Assembly: GCA_012515085.1 (NCBI GenBank)
Contig: JAAYZB010000012.1
Location: 1 to 8,303, forward strand
From: Acholeplasmataceae bacterium
GTDB lineage: Bacteria; Bacillota_I; Bacilli_A; Izemoplasmatales; Hujiaoplasmataceae
Reading direction: 5' to 3'
DNA: 8,303 nt
Below are positions 1 through 5,749 of the stretch, piece by piece. Each line of letters starts with the position of its first letter. The first letter of the stretch is position 1. The notes under the pieces were generated by a model. That model did no database searches. It was not told the DNA's origin and worked only from the letters and a program-made list of their open reading frames with translations. Position numbers and translations under genes: made by a program.

Positions 1-50
1 AATATTTCTGTGAGAAATTATCAGATTAAAATGCTATTTAAGCGGTTTTA

Positions 51-59
51 TGATATAAA
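51..59 (+). promoter_or_regulatory. Possible extended -10 promoter for the ABC importer operon
   Basis: TGA followed by TATAAA (54-59) forms an extended -10 element. The hexamer 17 nt upstream is a poor -35, so the call rests on the extended -10 alone. It lies about 135 bp ahead of the preferred start of the lipoprotein gene, so a long leader is implied. Confidence 0.35.
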
Positions 60-197
60 TAATAATAGAGTGACAAAAGAGCGATATTGCTGGAAGGGGC
101 GACGATAAAATTGAACACTCTCTTTAAAACTTTATCTGGTAAAAAAACGCATCTACAAAATGGCCAGATGACCGATTCAAATGCAATTATGGCATTC

Positions 198-1106
198 ATG
201 AAAAAGCTAACAGTATTGTTTGTTTGTTTAATTATATTCCTGTTTTTATGGGGATGCCAACGAAAGGCAAATCTTACCCTGCTGGTAACAAAAGGAAGCA
301 CGCAACTCACACAATTGTATCTTCAAAATGATTCCAAGTATCAAGTCGATGTCGTGATTGGGGCCGATCCATTGGTGGCTGGATTCTCGTCAAGGGAATA
401 CGATGCAATCATCGCCCCTTTGAATCTCGGTGTAAAGCTTTTTCAAAGTAGTTCGGACTACCGATTGGGGGCGATTGTGGTCTGGGGAAATTATTATTTG
501 GCATCCAGAGAAGGACAGCTTTCATCTTGGGATGACTTGAATAGTCAAGAAGTAGTGATCTTTGGTCAAGGACAAATGCCCGATATTATCTGTCGTTACC
601 TCTTTGATCAATTGCAGTTGCAGCCTGAGATCACATACGTTGATTCCACGCAAACATCCGCATCATTATGTATGGCAAACGCAGAAAGAATCGTATTGGT
701 CGCTGAACCGTCACTATCTTTATTAATGCAAGAATATCCCGATATGCGGGTTTTGGATGTTCAAGAGAAATATCGTGATTATACTGGCAACCAGTCGTTT
801 CCGCAAGCAGGCGTTTTTTATCGAGGCGACCTCGAAATGTCGCTTGTTGAGCAGTTGTTAACCGATTTGGAAGCGTCGATTGCTTCGGTGAATGCAGATC
901 CAGAAGAAGCGGCTGAACTCGCTTTCGATTTGGGAATGAATTTCCCGATCGATGTCCTGAGCGGCGCTATCTCTCGCAGCAATTTGCGTTTTGAATCAGC
1001 ATCGATTGCGAAGACATCGATCGAAGAATTTTTGAATATTATCTTGGAATTTTCACCGAGTCTGATAGGAGGATCTCTACCGGATGACGAATTCTACGGC
1101 GAATAA
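198..1106 (+). CDS. ABC importer substrate-binding lipoprotein (NMT1/SsuA-like)
   Basis: Likely the extracytoplasmic binding protein of an ABC importer, lipid-anchored to the outer face of the membrane. From ATG 198 the N-terminus is Met-Lys-Lys, a long hydrophobic stretch and a lipobox ending Leu-Trp-Gly-Cys (Cys20); Trp at -2 is atypical. The rest (about 300 aa) has the layout of periplasmic-binding-protein-like proteins of the nitrate/sulfonate/thiamine-precursor class, including a DAIIAPLNLGVKLF segment and a WDDLNSQEVVIFG segment. The frame stays open upstream to TTG 87. ATG 189 is an equally reasonable start, and the only good Shine-Dalgarno (GGAAGGGG, 92-99) would serve TTG 111, giving an odd 29-residue tail before the signal peptide. 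The gene overlaps the permease by 23 bp, so the two are co-translated partners. Substrate cannot be told from sequence alone. Importer role is a family inference; the lipobox is seen directly. Confidence 0.75.
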   Translation: MKKLTVLFVCLIIFLFLWGCQRKANLTLLVTKGSTQLTQLYLQNDSKYQVDVVIGADPLVAGFSSREYDAIIAPLNLGVKLFQSSSDYRLGAIVVWGNYYLASREGQLSSWDDLNSQEVVIFGQGQMPDIICRYLFDQLQLQPEITYVDSTQTSASLCMANAERIVLVAEPSLSLLMQEYPDMRVLDVQEKYRDYTGNQSFPQAGVFYRGDLEMSLVEQLLTDLEASIASVNADPEEAAELAFDLGMNFPIDVLSGAISRSNLRFESASIAKTSIEEFLNIILEFSPSLIGGSLPDDEFYGE

Positions 1107-1854
1107 AGAACACATCCTTATGAAAAAAACCGCGATGACACTCACCGCGATTTTTCTCATATTCATTGGTTGGATCATTCTATATTTCCTCGTGAATCAT
1201 CCGTTGTTATGCCCTTCTCCATGGGCGGTTTTTCAGGCGTTGATCGGCATCTTTTCTCAACGAGAGTCGCTGATCATTATCTTGATGACGCTTTTCCGTT
1301 TGTTATTGGCTTTGCTGGCTTCGACGATTCTTGGTGTCGGTCTGGGATATGTTGCCAGCCAGAAAAAGAACTTAGAACGCCTATTACACCCGGTAATCAC
1401 GATTTTGAGAACGATTCCAGTTATCTCGATCTTGGTAATCATGATGATTTTGCTTGGCTTGCATCTGACGCCCTATCTCATTACCTTTTTGATGATTTTC
1501 CCTTTGGTATATCAAGCCACGATCGATAGTGTTCATGCGATCGATCCGGCATATTTGGATATATATCACTTGGACGATGATCGCTGGATATCCGGCTTTC
1601 GCCATTGTTATTTTCCCTTGATCCGCGGACGTTTGACGACGGCATTTCTTCAATCTGCTGGACTCGGGATCAAAGTGCTGGCCATGGCGGAATATTTTAC
1701 CCAAACACCGAATTCCATCGGAATGGCGCTCAACCAAGCTCGCGTCAATCTCGAATATGATCGGGTATTTGCCTGGACCCTGTGTCTAATCTTCCTCGCC
1801 GTGTTGCTGGAGGGGCTCGTCCGTCACCATCAAAAAAAGATTGGGACCGATTAG
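1084..1854 (+). CDS. ABC importer permease (SsuC/ThiX-like, BPD_transp_1 family)
   Basis: Membrane-spanning subunit of the importer, 256 aa, with about six hydrophobic segments (around residues 17-37, 65-90, 104-125, 128-146, 185-203 and 229-246). The cytoplasmic EAA-type loop that docks the ATPase is recognisable at about residues 153-185, with the closing FPLIRGRLTTAF resembling the family's P-x-I-x-x-G/L pattern. Start ATG 1084 is chosen because AGGAGG at 1067-1072 sits 11 nt upstream; ATG 1120 also exists but has no ribosome site. The first 23 bp overlap the lipoprotein gene. The last codons form one arm of a terminator hairpin, with the TAG stop beginning inside its loop. No ATPase gene follows, since the next gene is convergent. 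The ATPase must lie upstream of the window or elsewhere, or be shared. The family is clear; the transported substrate is unknown. Confidence 0.85.
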   Translation: MTNSTANKEHILMKKTAMTLTAIFLIFIGWIILYFLVNHPLLCPSPWAVFQALIGIFSQRESLIIILMTLFRLLLALLASTILGVGLGYVASQKKNLERLLHPVITILRTIPVISILVIMMILLGLHLTPYLITFLMIFPLVYQATIDSVHAIDPAYLDIYHLDDDRWISGFRHCYFPLIRGRLTTAFLQSAGLGIKVLAMAEYFTQTPNSIGMALNQARVNLEYDRVFAWTLCLIFLAVLLEGLVRHHQKKIGTD

Positions 1855-1863
1855 GTCCCAATC
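1832..1863 (-). terminator. Intrinsic terminator of the sugar kinase, inside the permease 3' end
   Basis: A perfect 10-bp stem (1839-1848 with 1854-1863) with a 5-nt loop is preceded on the plus strand by seven A's (1832-1838). Read on the minus strand this is a hairpin followed by a U tract, placed just after the kinase stop. On the plus strand no T run follows, so it is better suited to minus-strand termination, although the hairpin is available to both convergent transcripts. It covers the permease's last four codons and stop. Confidence 0.85.
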
Positions 1864-1874
1864 AAATTAGGCGT

Positions 1875-3008
1875 TTATGAGAGTTTTCCGTCGGCCCATT
1901 GATGCAAGAAGTTTGCTAATTCTAGGGTTGTCGGACTCGTAGCGTTCCGAACGTAATAACCACTGGTCGCCATACCCGTCCACAAAGCTTCTTCAATATC
2001 AAAACCCGCGAGCAAGCCTAAAACAAAACCGGCGTTGAAATTGTCCCCAGCACCGGTGGTCAACACGGGATGTGCGCAGAAAGGGCCGGATTCTTCTTGA
2101 TAGTTTTCCTTGACCATCGCCGCAGAACATTCCACAGGGTGTATGACGACCATATCGAGATCGACCGCCTGATAGATGCGAGTTACGAGATTCTTCAATG
2201 CGATTTGGCGTTGGGATAATTGATCTGAGTCGAATAAGTTCAAGACGTGGCTGATCTCGTACGCCTCTTTTTTGTTCAACCCGAGAATCACGCGATAAAA
2301 TGATTGAAAGCCATTCAGTAAAGCCAACGCTTCACGGATGACTTTGGGATCGCGTTTTTCGGGATCAGCCAAATCGACAAACAATAAAGGTTTCACCTTT
2401 TTTTTCTTTGTTTTTGGCAAAATATTGGTTTGGATCTTTTTCCAGACATCGCTCATATACGGCAACATCGACCAGTTGACCGACGCAAATAGATCGGCTT
2501 GGTCGAATAATTCTATCAATCGCGCTTCACCAACGACCTCGACCAAGCGCTCATACGTCAATCCATTCAGTCCGCTCATTTTACCAAATAAAAGTTTTCC
2601 ATCTAAAAATTCATAAGCATCGGTATGACCGCAATCAGAGATTGATATGAGTTCGGTGGATTTGCCCATTTCCTGAAAAACCGGATCGATCGACGGGACT
2701 CCCAGCGTTCCGATATAGGTGATCATTGGATGATGCTTTCCCAAGGCATTGGTCATGATTGGGCCGTTTCCCCCGATTTTTTTCTGGATTGGCTCCAATT
2801 CAATATTGGTTGATAAACCACTGGCACGGTCGATCCGTTTCGCAAATTCGCTGATTGTGTCAATGCGTGTAAACTGATCGATTGCGAGGCGTTTATCTAT
2901 CGGATGAACGATTTCATCAATAAAACCATCAAAGCCAATGATCAGACGTTTTGTCGATAGGTTGATGGATTCCACTTTTTGCGCCAAACGATGTTTCTGA
3001 TTATCCAT
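1875..3008 (-). CDS. PfkB/ribokinase-family carbohydrate kinase
   Basis: Cytoplasmic ATP-dependent sugar or nucleoside kinase, 377 aa, somewhat longer than a typical ribokinase (about 300 aa). Visible family signatures are the N-terminal GFDGFIDE (25-32), the glycine-rich KIGGNGP (77-83), an N-x-x-E type metal site in GLNKKEAYE (243-251), and the C-terminal PfkB signature TTGAGDNFNAGF (317-328), where Asp322 is the expected catalytic base. A lysine-rich stretch (199-207) lies between the core strands. ATG 3008 is the only plausible ATG before the first motif, yet the best Shine-Dalgarno (AAGGAG) lies about 25 nt upstream with a small GGGT/ACCC hairpin between. CTG 3020 is a weaker alternative start. 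It is monocistronic, convergent with the importer and divergent from the AEC operon. The family is well supported; the substrate is not resolved. Confidence 0.85.
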   Translation of the reverse strand: MDNQKHRLAQKVESINLSTKRLIIGFDGFIDEIVHPIDKRLAIDQFTRIDTISEFAKRIDRASGLSTNIELEPIQKKIGGNGPIMTNALGKHHPMITYIGTLGVPSIDPVFQEMGKSTELISISDCGHTDAYEFLDGKLLFGKMSGLNGLTYERLVEVVGEARLIELFDQADLFASVNWSMLPYMSDVWKKIQTNILPKTKKKKVKPLLFVDLADPEKRDPKVIREALALLNGFQSFYRVILGLNKKEAYEISHVLNLFDSDQLSQRQIALKNLVTRIYQAVDLDMVVIHPVECSAAMVKENYQEESGPFCAHPVLTTGAGDNFNAGFVLGLLAGFDIEEALWTGMATSGYYVRNATSPTTLELANFLHQWADGKLS

Positions 3009-3060
3009 GTCATTTATCAGGGTAAGAACCCGACTCCTTTCAAATAGGCATCACTTATAT

Positions 3061-3069
3061 AGTATATCA
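3061..3069 (-). promoter_or_regulatory. Extended -10 promoter of the sugar kinase
   Basis: On the minus strand this reads TGA-TATACT, an extended -10 element with a near-consensus hexamer at 3066-3061. The -35 position is weak. Transcription would start about 45 nt ahead of the kinase ATG, leaving room for the displaced Shine-Dalgarno. Confidence 0.5.
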
Positions 3070-3108
3070 AAAAATCGATGAAATCGAGAAGATTATTATG
3101 TTCATTTG

Positions 3109-3120
3109 AATCAATTGATT
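3109..3120. promoter_or_regulatory. 12-bp perfect palindrome in the divergent intergenic region
   Basis: AATCAATTGATT is a perfect inverted repeat lying between the divergent kinase and AEC promoters. It is symmetrical like a dimer operator, but short and AT-rich, so chance occurrence is possible. No regulator is identified. Confidence 0.3.
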
Positions 3121-3186
3121 TATGAATGGACGGATTATTCGTTCGATTTGGATTCAGATATCTCCTTTATCTATTGCCCCTGGTTA

Positions 3187-3195
3187 TGGTACAAT
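3187..3195 (+). promoter_or_regulatory. Extended -10 promoter of the AEC-XRE operon
   Basis: TGG followed by TACAAT (3190-3195) gives an extended -10. The -35 hexamer 17 nt upstream (TTATCT) is poor. The predicted start falls about 35 nt ahead of the AEC gene, and GGAGAAG (3225-3231) follows as its ribosome site. Confidence 0.55.
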
Positions 3196-3236
3196 ATTTA
3201 AAGAAGTGTCAATCAGTACTTATTGGAGAAGTGACC

Positions 3237-4259
3237 ATGAGCGATACCTTACTATATGCACTGAATGCCGTACTTCCTTTGTTGCTATTGATCGGACTCG
3301 GATACGGTCTGCGCCGGCTGCATTTTCTGACCGACTCGTTTTTGGAAGTTGCCAACAAATTTGTATTTCATATCGCTTTACCGATGTTGATGTATTATAC
3401 CCTTTATTCGGCTTCCGGACTCAAGGATATCGATTGGTCTGTCGTGCTCTATAGCGCGTCCGCCGTTTTGGTGATTTTTGGTTTGGGACTGATCACTGTC
3501 GGGGTGTTCATCAAAGACCCTCGCCAGAAAGGGGTGATTTTACAAGGCACTTTTCGATCGAATTTGACAATCATCGGCGTCCCCTTGGCCGAAGCATTGG
3601 GAGGTAGCGAAGCAGTGCTCGGCGTGGCGCTTGTCTCCATGATCATTGTTCCACTTTACAATATTTTATCGGTCATCTCGTTGTCCGTCTTTCAAAAGGA
3701 CGAGAACAACCAGTCCATCCATTGGCAAAAGGTCATCATTCGAATTTTGACCAATCCGCTGATCATCGCGATTGCTTTAGGTATTTTGACACTTTTTATT
3801 CGTTCGCTGATCCCGCTGGATCCAGAAACCTTAGAACCCGTATTCAGTATAAATAAGAATCTAGAGTTTCTTTACCTCTTCATTAAGTGGCTAGGACAGA
3901 TTGCTTCGCCGCTCGCTTTGATTGTATTGGGAGGGGGCTTTCAATTTGGAGCCATCCGCTTGCTTCGAAAAGAGCTCTTTATTGGTGTTTTTTGGCGGAT
4001 CATACTCGCTCCGACGATTGGCTTGCTCGGGGCGATCATGCTGGACAAAGCAACCGACTTTTTCTCTTTTTCTCCCGCATATTATCCTGCTCTGATCGCA
4101 ACATTCGCCTCGCCTGCGGCGGTGTCAAGCGCCATCATGGCAAAAGAAATGGGAGGAGATGAACAATTAGCCGGGCAAATTGTCGTTTGGACCAGTTTGC
4201 TGGCCATCATCACACTTTTTATTATCGTTGTTGTTTTGCGAACACTTGGGGCATTATGA
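3237..4259 (+). CDS. AEC-family (auxin efflux carrier-like) permease
   Basis: Integral membrane transporter of 340 aa with about ten hydrophobic segments, the usual size for bacterial AEC proteins, which move organic acids such as malate or malonate or related anions. Family-like features are NKFVFHIALPMLMY (about 40-53), FRSNLTIIGVPLAEALGG in the middle, and the C-terminal half-repeat with FASPAAVSSAIMAKEMGG ending in a hydrophobic helix. Two arms of about five helices separated by a hydrophilic linker (QKDENNQSIHWQK) match the inverted-repeat fold. ATG 3237 is chosen over the upstream in-frame start at 3126 because GGAGAAG precedes it closely and the predicted promoter lies between the two. 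The XRE-type gene starts 22 nt after the stop, so they are probably one operon. Substrate is unknown. Confidence 0.85.
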   Translation: MSDTLLYALNAVLPLLLLIGLGYGLRRLHFLTDSFLEVANKFVFHIALPMLMYYTLYSASGLKDIDWSVVLYSASAVLVIFGLGLITVGVFIKDPRQKGVILQGTFRSNLTIIGVPLAEALGGSEAVLGVALVSMIIVPLYNILSVISLSVFQKDENNQSIHWQKVIIRILTNPLIIAIALGILTLFIRSLIPLDPETLEPVFSINKNLEFLYLFIKWLGQIASPLALIVLGGGFQFGAIRLLRKELFIGVFWRIILAPTIGLLGAIMLDKATDFFSFSPAYYPALIATFASPAAVSSAIMAKEMGGDEQLAGQIVVWTSLLAIITLFIIVVVLRTLGAL

Positions 4260-4281
4260 CCCGGGATTTTGGAGGAAACAG

Positions 4282-4812
4282 ATGCTTGGAAAAAATATGG
4301 AATTCCATCGAAAAAGAAATCAGCTTTCCTTAGAAGAATTGGCCGAGAAAATGGCAATAGATGTCTCCACCATTCGCCAATGGGAACACAATCGTTCGAT
4401 TCCAAGTGCCGATCAATGTCGACAGTTAGCTTCCATCCTCAAACTGCCTTGTGATTATTTCCAATCGGGCTCTTCCCAAGAAAAAACCAATGGCTTTATC
4501 TATTACAACCATCAAGAGAATGAAGCGAAAGAAAGATTGACTCGACGAGAGATTTTGGGAATCATCAGTTTGTTTTCCGGTATCATTTTGTTGCTGATAC
4601 TGGCCGCAATCGCTTTTCTCGAGCCCCTTTCTGAATCGGCTGGTGGGAGTCAAATTTCTGGAGGCATCACGGCTTATTGGAACCATTATCCGCTATATGC
4701 CGGGTTGATGATCGTCTCTTTTGGCTTGACAGTCGGGGGGATACTCCTCGTGTTTTTGTTAAAAAAGCATTCCGCTATTTGGGAAAAAGAACGCGAAACT
4801 ACGGAAGAATAG
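4282..4812 (+). CDS. Membrane-anchored XRE-family helix-turn-helix protein
   Basis: A 176-aa protein with an N-terminal Cro/CI-type DNA-binding domain (about residues 3-60; NQLSLEELAEKMAIDVSTIR then QWEHNRSIPS is typical), a short linker, and two hydrophobic helices (about 91-115 and 137-161) with a charged tail. The predicted topology puts the HTH domain and both ends in the cytoplasm. ATG 4282 is chosen because GGAGG (4271-4275) lies 6 nt upstream; the in-frame extension back to 4180 is inside the AEC gene. It follows the AEC transporter by 22 nt and is likely co-transcribed. It may regulate that operon or sense a membrane signal, but this is inference. XRE proteins with C-terminal membrane helices are known in Bacillota, often uncharacterised. 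Confidence 0.8.
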   Translation: MLGKNMEFHRKRNQLSLEELAEKMAIDVSTIRQWEHNRSIPSADQCRQLASILKLPCDYFQSGSSQEKTNGFIYYNHQENEAKERLTRREILGIISLFSGIILLLILAAIAFLEPLSESAGGSQISGGITAYWNHYPLYAGLMIVSFGLTVGGILLVFLLKKHSAIWEKERETTEE

Positions 4813-4906
4813 CTCGTCCGATAGCGAATGAATCAATGAATTGCTCACAGCGAATTCTCGATTGAATTATTTGGAGAGCATTCCCCTCTGACAAAGTAAA
4901 AATAAG

Positions 4907-4935
4907 TTGCTTTTTTCAGGTTTGTTTGATAATAT
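4907..4935 (+). promoter_or_regulatory. Promoter of the tRNA operon
   Basis: TTGCTT (4907-4912), a 17-nt spacer and TAATAT (4930-4935), with a TG at the extended -10 position. Transcription would begin about 65-70 nt before the first tRNA, leaving a short leader to be trimmed. No other gene lies between. Confidence 0.6.
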
Positions 4936-5010
4936 ATATATCGGCCTAAAATTTCGGATTTTCTTTTTCTTGTCGGTAGTATTCCCTAAATCCTTAATCA
5001 GGACCTCTGT

Positions 5011-5087
5011 GCGCCCATAGCTCAATTGGATAGAGCGTTTGACTACGGATCAAAAGGTTTCGGGTTCGACTCCTGATGGGCGCGCCA
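5011..5087 (+). tRNA. tRNA-Arg(ACG)
   Basis: A complete cloverleaf: acceptor GCGCCCA/TGGGCGC, D stem GCTC/GAGC, anticodon stem TTTGA/TCAAA with loop CTACGGA (anticodon ACG), T arm TCGGG-TTCGACT-CCTGA, discriminator G and encoded CCA (5085-5087). A34 would be edited to inosine to read CGU, CGC and CGA. First gene of a three-tRNA operon. Confidence 0.97.
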
Positions 5088-5094
5088 GTATTTT

Positions 5095-5171
5095 CGGGAA
5101 GTAGCTTAGCTTGGTAGAGCGCCTGGTTTGGGACCAGGAGGTCGCAGGTTCAAATCCTGTCTTCCCGACCA
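5095..5171 (+). tRNA. tRNA-Pro(TGG)
   Basis: Acceptor CGGGAAG/CTTCCCG, D stem GCTT/GAGC (closing T-G wobble), anticodon stem CCTGG/CCAGG with loop TTTGGGA (anticodon TGG), T arm GCAGG-TTCAAAT-CCTGT, discriminator A and encoded CCA (5169-5171). It begins 7 nt after tRNA-Arg, so the two are processed from one transcript. Confidence 0.97.
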
Positions 5172-5215
5172 TGGAATTTTCCGGAGTAAGCTGGCTTGCT
5201 CTTTGTTTTTTAAAT

Positions 5216-5289
5216 GGACCCATAGCCAAGCGGTAAGGCACGGGACTGCAACTCCCCCACCACCAGTTCAAATCTGGTTGGGTCCTCCA
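5216..5289 (+). tRNA. tRNA-Cys(GCA)
   Basis: Acceptor GGACCCA/TGGGTCC, three-pair D stem GCC/GGC, loop CTGCAAC (anticodon GCA), T arm ACCAG-TTCAAAT-CTGGT, discriminator T (the usual U73 identity base of tRNA-Cys) and encoded CCA. The anticodon stem CGGGA/TCCCC has a C-C mismatch at pair 27-43; the four inner pairs are sound. It follows tRNA-Pro by 44 nt and ends the operon. Confidence 0.95.
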
Positions 5290-5298
5290 TATGTGTTT

Positions 5299-5326
5299 AA
5301 CACCTGTTTAACAGGTGTTTTCTTTT
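5299..5326 (+). terminator. Intrinsic terminator of the tRNA operon
   Basis: AACACCTGT (5299-5307) pairs perfectly with ACAGGTGTT (5311-5319) around a TTA loop, and a T-rich run (TTTTCTTTTT) continues from the base of the stem to 5326. It starts ten bases after the tRNA-Cys CCA end. AT-rich sequence begins immediately downstream. Confidence 0.92.
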
Positions 5327-5365
5327 TGTTAATACTCAAATTTTATTTTAACATTTATGATATAA

Positions 5366-5503
5366 ATACAGGTAGACGAGCATGGATATAAGATTGCAAA
5401 TAGGGAGGCATATTTAGAAGAAATAATTTCTAATAATATTGTATATAATGAGACAACAATATATAGAATAGAACGTATGAAAAATTTTATTGCAATGCTT
5501 TAA
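5366..5503 (+). pseudogene. Orphan C-terminal-like protein fragment (45 codons)
   Basis: The frame opens right after a TAA (5363-5365) and runs 45 codons to TAA 5501-5503. The peptide contains DEHGYKIANREAYLEEII and NETTIYRIERMKNFIAML, a charged, amphipathic helical composition that looks like true protein rather than random AT-rich translation. It lacks a start codon and ribosome site near its beginning, since the first Met is at codon 39. The best reading is the tail of a gene whose body was lost. The family is not recognised, and a chance open frame remains possible. Confidence 0.35.
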
Positions 5504-5535
5504 TGAGGATATGTAAAAAACTTATGTCGTTCTTT

Positions 5536-5566
5536 AGAAATTTCATATAAATGAAACGGAATTTCT
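5536..5566. repeat. Imperfect inverted repeat upstream of abiE
   Basis: AGAAAT plus TTCAT pair with ATGAA and ATTTCT around an ATAA loop, with a 5-nt bulge on the right arm. No T run follows, so it is not a standard terminator. It may be a relic or a weak RNA structure; function is unknown. Confidence 0.3.
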
Positions 5567-5700
5567 TATACAAATAGAAAGATCGTTGCAAAAATTATTT
5601 GGATTGCATTTTTTATGCATAAAATACAGACTTTTCATTATCTTCTTGTTAAGAAATACAATAATATATTTACAATAGTTGAATGATAATACAAAAATAC

Positions 5701-5729
5701 TTGTTATATTGTTCAAAATAAGGTAAAAT
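5701..5729 (+). promoter_or_regulatory. Promoter of the abiE operon
   Basis: TTGTTA (5701-5706), a 17-nt spacer and TAAAAT (5724-5729). The predicted start, near 5736, coincides with the beginning of the Shine-Dalgarno GAGGAG (5736-5741), so the mRNA would have almost no leader beyond the ribosome site. AbiEi antitoxins are known to repress their own promoters through inverted repeats; no clean one is visible here. Confidence 0.6.
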
Positions 5730-5749
5730 ATGATTGAGGAGTGATAACT

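Larger units (their letters stand above)
5327..5700. other. AT-rich gene-free stretch at the start of the accessory segment
   Basis: About 370 bp with no convincing intact gene. It holds an orphan 45-codon coding-like fragment (5366-5503), an imperfect hairpin (5536-5566), and AT-rich sequence rich in short repeats such as TACAATA (5658-5664 and 5671-5677). Composition resembles the toxin-antitoxin genes to the right, not the tRNA operon and core genes to the left, so it probably came with the accessory DNA. Confidence 0.6.

Noticed and set aside
67..170. Short inverted repeats (AGAGTG 67-72 with CACTCT 116-121; ATCTGG 134-139 with CCAGAT 164-169) considered as a riboswitch ahead of the ABC importer
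   Set aside because: Six-base complementarities over these distances are expected by chance. No TPP, THF, ZTP, guanidine or fluoride riboswitch core motif could be recognised.
4838..4857. Bulged hairpin after the XRE-type gene (GAATTGCT with AGCGAATTC) as a terminator
   Set aside because: The stem is short, AT-rich and bulged, and no T run follows, so it is not supported as an intrinsic terminator.
5128..5391. Open plus-strand frame across tRNA-Pro and tRNA-Cys, and a minus-strand frame at 5050-5271
   Set aside because: Both run through well-formed tRNA genes and their terminator and have no credible protein features; they are shadows of structured RNA genes.
5555..5685. A second open frame of about 43 codons in the AT-rich gap before abiE
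   Set aside because: It has no start or ribosome site, no recognisable motif, and composition typical of random AT-rich translation.
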